A stretch of 64,000 nt of DNA, from contig CBDEGI010000004.1 of assembly GCA_965237575.1 (NCBI GenBank), positions 1,674,001 to 1,738,000 on the forward strand. The letters are read 5' to 3'. Positions 18,248-25,885 of the stretch are shown in pieces. The number at the start of each line of letters is the position of its first letter. The stretch's first letter is position 1. The position numbers and the translations under genes are program-made. The notes under the pieces are model-generated. The model was not told where the DNA came from. It worked only from the letters and a program-made list of their open reading frames with translations, and ran no database searches. The DNA is from JAKZVK01 sp965237575 (GTDB lineage: Bacteria > Acidobacteriota > Terriglobia > Bryobacterales > UBA6623).

Positions 18248-19314
18248 ATCGTCGATTTGCCAGATTCTAGTTTCTTGCCAAGGAGTCGCAGATCGACGAT
18301 CATCTCCTCGACGTGCTGGTAGCGTTCGTCGGCATCTTTGGCCAGCGCCTTGCTGACAATACGGTCCAGATCGACCGGTACGCCGACTCGCAGAGCGGTT
18401 ATGGGTTCCGGTTCCTGGTGGACGATCGAGTACGCCACGGCATCCTCACGCTCGCCCTCGAACGGCAGCTTACCCGTGACCATCTCGTAGATCACGATTC
18501 CGAGCGACCAGACATCGGTACGGCGGTCGGTTGGTTCGCGTAGAGCCTGCTCCGGTGACATGTAGGCCGGCGTGCCCAACATGGTTGTGGTTTTGGTGAG
18601 CTTGGAGCGATCGGCAAGCTGTGCCAGGCCGAAGTCCATGACCTTGACCTGACCTTCCTGGGTCAGCATCAGGTTCGCGGGTTTGATATCGCGATGAACG
18701 ATCCCTTTTCCGTGTGCCACCTTGAGACCCTGGGCCGTCTGAATGGCAATGTCCAAGGCTTCGTCGAGCTTGAGCGGGCGCTCGGCGATCTTGTCCTTCA
18801 CCGTCTGGCCTTCGAGGTAGGCCATGGCAAGGAACGTCTGTCCCTCGGCCTCATCGATTTCGTATACCGAGCAGATGTTGGGGTGATCGAGCCGTGCGGC
18901 GGCCTTTGCTTCCCGGACGAAACGGGCCTTGTGTTCAGGGTCCTCGATGGCGTGTGCGGCGAGGAATTTTAGGGCGACAGGGCGCTCCAGCTTTGTGTCC
19001 TCGGCCTTGTAGACAATACCCATCCCGCCTTCACCGAGCTTGTCGGTGATTTTGTAGTGCGAGATGGTCCGGCCCAGCATCGCGTCACTGCCTTCAGGAA
19101 CGGACCGCTTCTGGACCTGGGCGGCGGCCGCCGCAATCGCCTTCTCGATACTGCCGCCCGGCTGCTGGTCCTCTTCCACCAAAGCCTCCGCGGCCCGGCG
19201 TAGTTCGCTATCCGATCCACACTCCTTATCCAAGAACTGGCTGCGTTGCCCTTCCTTCAGCTCCATGGCCGCAAAGGCCACTTCCTTGATCCGCTGCCAG
19301 CGTTCCGGGTTCAT
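18232..19314 (-). CDS. Ser/Thr protein kinase, cut by MITE insertion after the kinase domain
   Basis: The protein has 360 residues from ATG 19314. An acidobacterial N-terminal helical region (MNPERWQRIKEV) precedes a full Hanks-type kinase: G-loop GEGGMG (94-99), Lys116, HRD 207-209, DFG 227-229 and GTPAYMSPEQ. Related kinases continue into a membrane helix and propeller. Here the frame runs from ESGKSTI into the MITE and stops after GVCT. The remaining kinase could be a soluble, sensorless enzyme. It overlaps the ECF sigma gene by ATGA, so sigma factor and kinase are co-translated. Confidence 0.9.
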   Translation of the reverse strand: MNPERWQRIKEVAFAAMELKEGQRSQFLDKECGSDSELRRAAEALVEEDQQPGGSIEKAIAAAAAQVQKRSVPEGSDAMLGRTISHYKITDKLGEGGMGIVYKAEDTKLERPVALKFLAAHAIEDPEHKARFVREAKAAARLDHPNICSVYEIDEAEGQTFLAMAYLEGQTVKDKIAERPLKLDEALDIAIQTAQGLKVAHGKGIVHRDIKPANLMLTQEGQVKVMDFGLAQLADRSKLTKTTTMLGTPAYMSPEQALREPTDRRTDVWSLGIVIYEMVTGKLPFEGEREDAVAYSIVHQEPEPITALRVGVPVDLDRIVSKALAKDADERYQHVEEMIVDLRLLGKKLESGKSTIGVCT

Positions 19315-19889
19315 GCTAAGACAGCCTTTCGAATCTCGCCCCGAAGCCAGGCGCGCGCCGTTCGCCACTCGCGCCGAATGGTGATTTCCGACAGACCTAA
19401 AGCCTGGGCCGCCTCCTGCTGTGTCATGCCGCTGAAGTAAAGCATCTCGACGATCGCGGCCTGACGCGCATCGACGGACTCCAGACCCTGAAGGGCCTCG
19501 TCCAGAGCGAGCATGATCTCCGGCCGCTGATCGGAAACAATAACCGCACTTTCATCGAACGAGACCTTTTTCTGTCCCCCGGCACGCTTTGCTGTCGCCC
19601 GCCGACGGGCGTGATCGACCAGAATCTGGCGCATCGCCCGGGCCGCTCCGTGGACGAAGTGGGAGTGATTCTGCCAGTTGATTTGCTCTTGTCCGAACAG
19701 CCGTAGGTAGGCCTCGTGGACCAGAGCGGTGGGCTGCAGAGTATGGTCGATGCGTTCTCCCCGCATGTAGTACCCGGCCAGCCGTTGCAACTCTCGGTAG
19801 ACCCGCTCCATGAGCTGCTCGCGGGCTTGCTCATCGCCGTCCCCCACGTGCTTGAGCAGGGCGGTGATCTCGCCGGAGGGTGCGGTCAT
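19311..19889 (-). CDS. ECF-type RNA polymerase sigma factor (TIGR02999-like)
   Basis: The protein has 192 residues from ATG 19889. Region 2 contains LQRLAGYYMRGER and HTLQPTALVHEAYLRLFGQ, then WQNHSHFVHGAARAMRQILVDHARRR, the signature of the TIGR02999/ECF subgroup in acidobacteria and planctomycetes. Region 4 ends with MTQQEAAQALGLSEITIRREWRTA, the promoter-binding helix-turn-helix. It is followed, with ATGA overlap, by the kinase gene. Such sigma factors are often controlled by phosphorylation from the neighbouring kinase; that link is inference here. The frame is open upstream to 20234, but the conserved start is at 19889. Confidence 0.92.
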   Translation of the reverse strand: MTAPSGEITALLKHVGDGDEQAREQLMERVYRELQRLAGYYMRGERIDHTLQPTALVHEAYLRLFGQEQINWQNHSHFVHGAARAMRQILVDHARRRATAKRAGGQKKVSFDESAVIVSDQRPEIMLALDEALQGLESVDARQAAIVEMLYFSGMTQQEAAQALGLSEITIRREWRTARAWLRGEIRKAVLA

Positions 19890-20157
19890 TGGGCCTGCCT
19901 CTATCACTAGCCGACACCGAAAGTCTACCTCAGTTCGCCGCTGATTTAGCAGCCAAGAATGTGTCCTTGTCTTTTTTTCGTCTTCCCGTGATCGGTTTCT
20001 GAACGAAAACCCGCCTATGCGAGCGAGAGGGCGGGAGGAACTCAGATCTTCTCGATCCTGGAGAGCAACGCCATTGGCAAGTGATGCCGACATGAATCTC
20101 GTTTGAGCTTGTTGATCCCTCATCGCCCTCACCAACCCATTCGCGGAGGTGAAGGCG

Positions 20158-20832
20158 ATGAAACGGTCCTTCAGGAAATGCCTTGTTATTGGAGTTGTTG
20201 TCTCGATTTTCAGCTCGGCCCTTTGGGCGGGCACGCGGCCCAGTGAAGGGGCCGACGGCTTTGCGGGGAGCTTCCCGGGCCAGCAGCTGGTGCCGACCCT
20301 GACGGTGCGTGTCTATGACTACTCCGGGGTTCCAGCAGCGCAACTGGCAGAGATGGAAACGGAGGTCACCCGGATCCTCAGCAAAGCGGGAATCCGGTCC
20401 GCGTGGTTGAACTGTCGAGTCTCTGTCGCAGAACTAGCAAAACATCCAGATTGTGAGCACTCTCGGACGCCCACGACTATCGTTCTGAGAATCGTCGAAG
20501 GGGGATCGACCACCATGAAGCGCTTCGGATACACTGGGCTGGGTTTCTCCGTGGTGGCGGACGTAGGAGGATTCCTGGCCACCGTGATCATGAGCCGTGT
20601 AGAGCAAGTCAGCCGGAAAGGAGCGGCGACCCGCGGTCAAATCCTTGGCCACGCCGCGGCGCACGAGATTGGCCACCTCTTCTTGAACAGCACCTCCCAC
20701 TCTCTCGCCGGAATCATGCAAGCCCACTGGGACCGAGGAGATCTTCGCAAGATGGCCGCCGGGGGTCTATTGTTCACCAGCCAGGAAGCGGGCCTTATGA
20801 GGGGAAACGTGGTTAGACGGTCGAGGCGCTGA
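20158..20832 (+). CDS. Secreted single-domain metzincin-like protein
   Basis: The protein has 224 residues, with a signal peptide (CLVIGVVVSIFSSALWA). It is homologous to each half of the protein at 2935: LTVRVYDYSGV, ILSKAGIRSAWLNC and then HEIGHLFLNSTSH (H159, H163, H171) with SLAGIM. The family glycine between the second and third histidine is Asn here. I chose ATG 20158 because GGAGG at 20145-20149 is eight bases away, while GTG 20149 overlaps it. It is divergent from the ECF-kinase pair. A zinc peptidase role is inferred. Confidence 0.75.
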   Translation: MKRSFRKCLVIGVVVSIFSSALWAGTRPSEGADGFAGSFPGQQLVPTLTVRVYDYSGVPAAQLAEMETEVTRILSKAGIRSAWLNCRVSVAELAKHPDCEHSRTPTTIVLRIVEGGSTTMKRFGYTGLGFSVVADVGGFLATVIMSRVEQVSRKGAATRGQILGHAAAHEIGHLFLNSTSHSLAGIMQAHWDRGDLRKMAAGGLLFTSQEAGLMRGNVVRRSRR

Positions 20833-20848
20833 GCAATCCATTCTACTT

Positions 20849-21010
20849 TCGACGGGCCGTTGCTTGATCATCTTGTCGAGGCTCTGACCCTCCATGAGAG
20901 CCATGGCAGTGAACGTGCGGCCCTCGGCCCCTATAGCCGACGCCCATCCCCCCCTGGCCGAGCTTCTCGGTGATGCGGTAGTGGCTGATGGTAGAGCCGA
21001 GCACTTCGGC
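20849..21010 (-). pseudogene. Relic of a Ser/Thr kinase gene with internal deletion
   Basis: On the minus strand, GSTISHYRITEKLGQGGMGV matches the kinase G-loop region of the gene at 18232 (GRTISHYKITDKLGEGGMGI). It is followed after a frame change by EGRTFTAMALMEGQSLD, which matches the hinge region ~60 residues further on (EGQTFLAMAYLEGQTVK). Roughly 180 bp between them are missing, and nothing is left on either side. This is the debris of a second kinase gene. Confidence 0.75.
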
Positions 21011-21035
21011 CCAATTCTACCGTTTCGCGCTTAGG

Positions 21036-21180
21036 TGGTGATAACAACCGATGTCATGAGCAGACAGATTTTCTTCGCCCAGGGCGCTGCGTCGGCTAGG
21101 GTTCTGGTGGTGCCAAGAGGCCCAGGCGGGCTTCGGGCGACGGAAAGGTAGGCGGAACCGGATATCCCGACAGTAAACGA
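21036..21180 (-). repeat. Dispersed 3'-trailer element, copy 4 (solo)
   Basis: The plus strand starts TGGTGATAACAACCGAT, CAGACAGATT, TTCTTC and GGCGCTGC, collinear with copy 2 at 14343. It ends near CCGGATATC. Its central part (GAGGCCCAGGCGGGCTTC, CGACGGAAAGGTAGGCGGAAC) also matches 24200-24262. It lies beside the kinase relic, with no propeller gene left. Confidence 0.55.
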
Positions 21181-21213
21181 AATCTACGGGCGCACATCCG
21201 AAATCGCCCAGAG

Positions 21214-21485
21214 TGGGGTATCCATTTGACTCAGGTGACCACAACATACTGTGGTTGGCCATTGGCGGCCCCCGGAAAGGCTTGCCGATAGCACCACGTT
21301 TCCAAGCCTGCGATGGCCATGGCGCGTGCGTAATCCTTGATCGGCCCGAAACGCAGCCTCGTGGCCCAATTGCCTGCAGACCGGCGTCTGGCGCCCCAGG
21401 GTGCATTCTGGGTGCAGTGTGCTGGCGTCCATGGATCGACCAAACCACAACGCCTAGGGGCTACCTGAGTCAAGTGGATACCCCA
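21214..21485. mobile_element. MITE family A, copy 2 (272 bp, inverted)
   Basis: This is a nearly identical reverse-complement copy of 17711-17982 with the same terminal repeats. The flanks ATCGCCCAG (21203-21211) and TTCGCCCAG (21487-21495) are the target duplication. Removing the element restores a continuous minus-strand sequence of about 50 codons that I cannot assign. The remainder of 21486-21633 shows no gene. Confidence 0.88.
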
Positions 21486-21633
21486 TTTCGCCCAGTTGCG
21501 GAAGTCGCTTTTCTCGTAACGGCTGAGATGTGGATCAGAGCATGCGAGACGGGTCCCACGCATCTGCTCGGCTAGGGCCTTCCAGAAACACGCGGGACGC
21601 ACGAAACGCCAGTAGTCCATGCGCCGCGACGCT

Positions 21634-23007
21634 TCAGACGTAGCCAAACAGCGGCGGAAACAGGACGACCACAATCGCCGCCCACGCGGCGTACACCGGC
21701 AGGTAGGACGTCTGCCACCGCTCCAGTGCGACGAAAGGCCCGCGGCCCCGCAAGAAGCACGCATAGAGCCATGCCGACCCCGCCAGGTTGACGAGTAAGA
21801 TGAGGTTCTCTCCCAGAGCAGCCACCTTGTTCGGGCTGAAGCCGAACTCAGAGATGCGCGCCGTGATGGCGGACAGAGCCACGGCGTCGACAACGAGGGC
21901 GCTGACGACCAGCAACAACTGCAGCGCGTCAAAGGCGTCCGGCGGCGCTTGCGGGTCGCGCGCCGAAATGGCAAACAGAAGCAGGCCGAGCACCAACACG
22001 AGTAACAAATCAAATCCGATCAACGCGTTGCGCTCGACATCGATGCCGCTCCCCGTCCACGCCATGGTCGCCAGGAAGACGCACAGTACGGCGGTGAACA
22101 GCGGTGTGAACAAGCGCGTCAGCACCGGCGCCATATTCTCAATCACGCTCTGCTTCGACTCCACCAGCCAGGCACCGATCAGGACGGCGCCCGCCGCCCC
22201 ACAGGGGATCAGCCAGCCCTGCGCCAACCACTCCGCGTCGAGGCCGATCACGTTAAACATGAATATCGTGAAGAGGGTCAGCACGCCACCGCCCAGCGCG
22301 ATCAGCACGTAGTAGATAAACAGCTCGCCCGTGAATCGCACAAAGTTCATACGCTCCCGGCCGCTGCGCCAGCGTCCTCCCGCGTAGGCGACTCCTACCG
22401 TCAGCCAGAGTGCGATCGGCATATGCAGCACCGAAAGCACTTCCGTGGACCCTCCGGGTTGGAACGGAAAGATGTTGGCAAAGACGGCCGCTGCCCCGAA
22501 TGCCAAGAACAGGACGACGCAGGTTGCCGGGCCGAGGCGCCGCTTCCAAACGAAATAGGCCGTCAGGAAGGGCAGCACAAAAAAGCTGAGGTTTCGTCCG
22601 TAGAATCCCGCGGTGTCGTCGTTCAGCTCCAGGCCGAACAGCGCCGGAACCTTCACCGCCAGCGCCGCGGCGATCGCTAGCGAAACGACCGCGACGGGTT
22701 CGACTCCCGCGGAACTTCCCGAGTCGACCGGCGCGGCGCCGGACGTCACCAACTGCTTCCACAGCCGTTCCGAATACTCCTGCGCAAACTCCCGCGACAG
22801 CGCATCGATCTCGCCCATCCGCTTGACGGCCACCAGAAACGCCTCGTCGGCCGTCAGACCGGCGGCCATGAGCGCCGCGACTTGATCGCGCAAGTGGTCT
22901 TCCAGCTCGTCGACGTCGATGGCCCGAACGGCTTGTCGGCGGTTCAGGTAGCCCCGCCACTCGGCGATCCTGGGTTCCAGCGGCCCCCCGCTCCCGGCTG
23001 CCTCCAC
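21634..23007 (-). CDS. Membrane protein with permease-prefix (HAAS-like) domain and DUF4153 helices
   Basis: The protein has 457 residues. The N-terminal ~75 residues (WRGYLNRRQAVRAIDVDELEDHL) are a permease-prefix/HAAS-type helical domain, as found next to PadR regulators. About ten transmembrane helices follow, with RISEFGFSPNKVAALGENL, a DUF4153 hallmark. GTG 23007 was chosen: GGAGGAGGG in the end of the PadR gene is well placed, and the genes are five bases apart. It is co-transcribed with PadR and is likely the regulated membrane partner. Transport is not shown. Confidence 0.8.
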   Translation of the reverse strand: MEAAGSGGPLEPRIAEWRGYLNRRQAVRAIDVDELEDHLRDQVAALMAAGLTADEAFLVAVKRMGEIDALSREFAQEYSERLWKQLVTSGAAPVDSGSSAGVEPVAVVSLAIAAALAVKVPALFGLELNDDTAGFYGRNLSFFVLPFLTAYFVWKRRLGPATCVVLFLAFGAAAVFANIFPFQPGGSTEVLSVLHMPIALWLTVGVAYAGGRWRSGRERMNFVRFTGELFIYYVLIALGGGVLTLFTIFMFNVIGLDAEWLAQGWLIPCGAAGAVLIGAWLVESKQSVIENMAPVLTRLFTPLFTAVLCVFLATMAWTGSGIDVERNALIGFDLLLVLVLGLLLFAISARDPQAPPDAFDALQLLLVVSALVVDAVALSAITARISEFGFSPNKVAALGENLILLVNLAGSAWLYACFLRGRGPFVALERWQTSYLPVYAAWAAIVVVLFPPLFGYV

Positions 23008-23012
23008 TCGCT

Positions 23013-23366
23013 TCAGCCCTCCTCCAATAGCACTTGGGACGACGTTGGCCAAATGCCGCGCAAGGTCGCGTCCACCACCTGCCACTGCCGCCGCTGCTTG
23101 GCCATCTGCTCCCGCCCTCGAGTCGTAATGCGGTAGTACTTTCGCTTGCGGCCAGTCTCCGACGTCCCCCACCGACCCTCGATGTGATCGAGCCGTTCGA
23201 GCCGATGCAGCACGGGGTAGAGCATCCCGTCGGTCCACCGCAGTTGACCGCCGGAGAGTTCGCTCACGCGCTTAATGATGGCGTAGCCATAGCTGTCTCC
23301 CCCAGCCAGGATGGCCAACACGAGCGGCGTCGCCGAGGCGGCAACCAGATCCTTACCGACTTCCAT
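23013..23366 (-). CDS. PadR-family transcriptional regulator
   Basis: The protein has 117 residues. The winged helix includes PLVLAILAGGDSYGYAIIKRV and WTDGMLYPVLHRLERLDHIEGRW, then RKRKYYRITTRGREQM, the full PadR signature. It is the first gene of an operon with the permease-prefix protein. Its own promoter overlaps a TACAT-N9-ATGTA palindrome, which suggests autorepression. Confidence 0.93.
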   Translation of the reverse strand: MEVGKDLVAASATPLVLAILAGGDSYGYAIIKRVSELSGGQLRWTDGMLYPVLHRLERLDHIEGRWGTSETGRKRKYYRITTRGREQMAKQRRQWQVVDATLRGIWPTSSQVLLEEG

Positions 23367-23389
23367 CTCTCGTCGTGATACCTGGAAGA

Positions 23390-23419
23390 ACTATACATGG
23401 TACTTCTATGTAATGTCAA
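23390..23419 (-). promoter_or_regulatory. padR promoter overlapping a TACAT-N9-ATGTA operator
   Basis: Reading leftward, TTGACA (23414-23419) and TATAGT (23390-23395) are separated by 18 bases, a near-consensus housekeeping promoter. TACAT (23394-23398) and ATGTA (23408-23412) form an exact inverted repeat within the spacer and -10, resembling the ATGT/ACAT sites of PadR proteins. Binding there would block polymerase. Confidence 0.7.
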
Positions 23420-23589
23420 CCGCCTCGCGGATTTGCCCGCCATCCCCGGCAAAGGATCGGCCGGGCCATCTCGGCTGCGATGTGATCAGGACTGCTCCGC
23501 AAGCTGACGAGCGCCTGAACCAGTCCCCAGAGGTGAGACTAGCCAGGGAACTGCTCCGCGCATGCCGGCGCTATGAACGCAACTTGACT

Positions 23590-24162
23590 CTAGCTCCCTC
23601 TGGTTGCCGGAAGGACCTCGAAGACCTCGGCGAGGGGTTTGCCGGCGGGGTTGGTCAAGCGGTTGCATCGGCCATAGAGGGTCTGCTCACGGGCGTCGGC
23701 GAATGCATCTTGCAGGAACGTGTTCGCCTCGGTCTGGAAGAACCCTTGTGGAGTGGAGACATAGGAGACACGGTACTCGGTCAGAATGACGCCCAGCGGC
23801 TTTTGGCTTTGTCTAATCACCGGCAGCGCTTCGGGCGGAAAGCGATCCAAGTAGATGATGATTGCCCCGGCCTCGACGGGAATTCGGTCGGGACCCGCCG
23901 TCAACACGACCTGGCGGTACAGGCTGTTTCCGTCACGCAGGACAGTGACGGGGCGGAGGGTGATCGGCAGGCCCCAATAGCCGGCTAGCGTTCCTGTCAT
24001 ATCCTTCTCGTGGACGAGCAGGGAGCGATAGGGTTCGGGAATTTCCGCCGGGTCGATGGGCTCGATGTCCCGGATGACCTCCCGCGCAGAAGGATCTGCC
24101 GACTGCAGGCGACGGAGGGTCGCGACGATGTCGTCGAAGCAGTCAGCCATCTCTGTCAGCAT
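23590..24162 (-). CDS. Chorismate-lyase-like (UbiC/UTRA fold) protein
   Basis: The protein has 190 residues, no signal peptide. The layout agrees with the UbiC family: a central strand set (VTVLRDGNSLYRQVVLT, GAIIIYLDRFP), an arginine and PLGVILTEYRV, and the C-terminal YGRCNRL ... KPLAEVFEVLPAT, which parallels the R...E-(FL)-P ending of chorismate lyases. UbiC converts chorismate to 4-hydroxybenzoate and pyruvate. No ubiquinone genes are nearby, so another ligand is possible. ATG 24162 or 24150 could start it. Confidence 0.55.
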   Translation of the reverse strand: MLTEMADCFDDIVATLRRLQSADPSAREVIRDIEPIDPAEIPEPYRSLLVHEKDMTGTLAGYWGLPITLRPVTVLRDGNSLYRQVVLTAGPDRIPVEAGAIIIYLDRFPPEALPVIRQSQKPLGVILTEYRVSYVSTPQGFFQTEANTFLQDAFADAREQTLYGRCNRLTNPAGKPLAEVFEVLPATRGS

Positions 24163-24179
24163 AAACTCTGTGCTTCCGG

Positions 24180-24262
24180 GTCGGCTCTACCAGACGACAG
24201 TGAAACGGGTCCGCCGAGAGGCCCAAACGGGCTTCAACCGACGGAAAAGTAGGCGGAACAAC
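24180..24262 (-). repeat. Dispersed element, partial copy 5
   Basis: GAGGCCCAAACGGGCTTC and CGACGGAAAAGTAGGCGGAAC match the middle of copy 4 at 21118-21150 with a few changes. It lies upstream of the chorismate-lyase-like gene. The orientation is that of copy 4. Confidence 0.45.
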
Positions 24263-24352
24263 CGAACCCACCGGTGATCCGTCGAGTCTCGCCGGCTCGG
24301 ACCTACTCAGCGGCTCGCTATCGCGCCTGCAAGCACGCTCAACAACCGCGTC

Positions 24353-25624
24353 CTAATGATCCGCGATGCCCCCATCGGGGAACCGAAGCTGCTGTCGAAT
24401 ATGCGGCGTATACGGCCGCTTGGCCGCCACCGCCTCGTCGAACCCGACCCCGAGGCCCGGCCTGTCGGGCGGAAGGGCGAAGCCCTGTTCGTACGCCGGC
24501 CCCTGACCCTGGAACAGGTCGGCCCAAAACGGATCCTGGCCGCGGTGACTGATCTCCTGGATCGCGAAACTCGGCGTCGAGAAATCGGCGTGCAGCGAGG
24601 CCATCGTGCTTACGTTGCTCTGCGGGTTGTGCGGTGCTAACTCAATGCGATGCGCCTCTCCGATCAGGCCGATCTTCTTCAACTCCGAGATCCCGCCGCA
24701 ATGGACGACGTCGGGCTGCAGGAAGTCCACCAGGTGCCGCTCGCAAATCTCACTGAAGCCCCACTTGGTGAACAGCCGCTCCCCTGTAGCCAGAGGGATG
24801 GTCGTCTTGCTGCGAAGGTACGCTAGCTCGTCGATATCCTCAATCTGGGTCGCCTCTTCCACGAAGTAGGGCGCGTATTCCTCGGCGCGGGTACAAAAGT
24901 CGACGGCCATCGTCGGCGTCGCCTTGCCGTGAACGTCGATGCAGATACGGAAGTCATCGCCGACGGCTTCGCGAACGGCCTTGAGATTGGCGATGCCTTC
25001 ACGAACCGAGCCGACACGCTCGATGACGTCGTTGTGCGTCGTCACAAAGCCGCCTTTGCAGGCCGTCCAACCGTCCTGTTTCACCTGGAGCCAGTTCTGC
25101 GCGTACTCCTCGGGCGAGCGTCCGCCGGCGTGGACGTACATCTGCACGCGCTCGCGCGCCTTGCCGCCCAGCAACATCCAGATCGGCTGACCCAGCGCCT
25201 GGCCGAGAATGTCCCACAGCGCAATCTCGACCGCGCTCACCGCCGAGTTGAGAATCGGGCCGCCGCGCCAGCGCGCCCAGCGGAACATCGCCTGCCAATG
25301 CATCTCGATGTCGGTCGGATCGCGCCCGACCAAGTAGCGTTTGTGCTCCTCGATCGCGGCGGCCATGGTCTTGGCCTTGCTGGTGACCGAGCCCTCGCCA
25401 GTGCCGACGATGCCCTGGTTCGTGAAGATCCTCGCGAAGACATAGTTCGAGCTGTTCGGCTTGCCGCTGCGGCTCACCACATAGGTCTTGAGATCCGTCA
25501 CCTTCAGGTTGAGCGGCTTGGCCTTCGCAGCCGCTTGCGCCATGAGGCCTTCGGGACCGCTGAATGCGGCCAAGCTCACACCCGCCGCCGCGGCGGCGCT
25601 TTGCAGGAAATCACGTCGTGTCAT
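24353..25624 (-). CDS. Tat-exported enolase-superfamily (mandelate racemase/dehydratase) enzyme
   Basis: The protein has 423 residues. A twin-arginine signal (MTRRDFLQSAAAAAGVSLAAF) starts the protein. The capping domain is followed by the barrel, with metal ligands in IDVHGKAT (Asp), FVEEATQIED (Glu) and ATGERLF (Glu), and histidines in VVHCGG and LAPHNPQSNV. This pattern is closest to sugar-acid dehydratases of the D-mannonate/D-galactonate type. ATG 25624 was preferred over 25630 because GGGAG is better spaced from it. Export of such an enzyme is unusual and suggests action on extracellular sugar acids. Confidence 0.87.
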   Translation of the reverse strand: MTRRDFLQSAAAAAGVSLAAFSGPEGLMAQAAAKAKPLNLKVTDLKTYVVSRSGKPNSSNYVFARIFTNQGIVGTGEGSVTSKAKTMAAAIEEHKRYLVGRDPTDIEMHWQAMFRWARWRGGPILNSAVSAVEIALWDILGQALGQPIWMLLGGKARERVQMYVHAGGRSPEEYAQNWLQVKQDGWTACKGGFVTTHNDVIERVGSVREGIANLKAVREAVGDDFRICIDVHGKATPTMAVDFCTRAEEYAPYFVEEATQIEDIDELAYLRSKTTIPLATGERLFTKWGFSEICERHLVDFLQPDVVHCGGISELKKIGLIGEAHRIELAPHNPQSNVSTMASLHADFSTPSFAIQEISHRGQDPFWADLFQGQGPAYEQGFALPPDRPGLGVGFDEAVAAKRPYTPHIRQQLRFPDGGIADH

Positions 25625-25638
25625 CGTCATTCTCCCGT

Positions 25639-25675
25639 GGTCCGTGATTCGTGATCCGTGATTCGTAATTCGATC
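25639..25675. repeat. Short tandem repeat of CGTGATTC/CGTGATCC units
   Basis: CCGTGATTCGTGATCCGTG is followed by ATTCGTAATTCG, giving about four imperfect 7-8 bp units just upstream of the enolase-superfamily gene. Confidence 0.6.
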
Positions 25676-25885
25676 AACGGCACCGCGCCGCCCGCGCCTG
25701 CCACCAGGCCAAGCTTGCAACAACTAACACTGCCCCAATGAACGACTGCGCCCCGATCATCTCACCCAGAAGAGTGTACCCGATCAGTGTCCTCGGGGGA
25801 GTTCGACTTACAATGGCTTGAAGAACAATACCATGGCCCGCCGCCCGATCTCAGTTGATGCTGCGCCGGCCGCGAACACGGCTTT

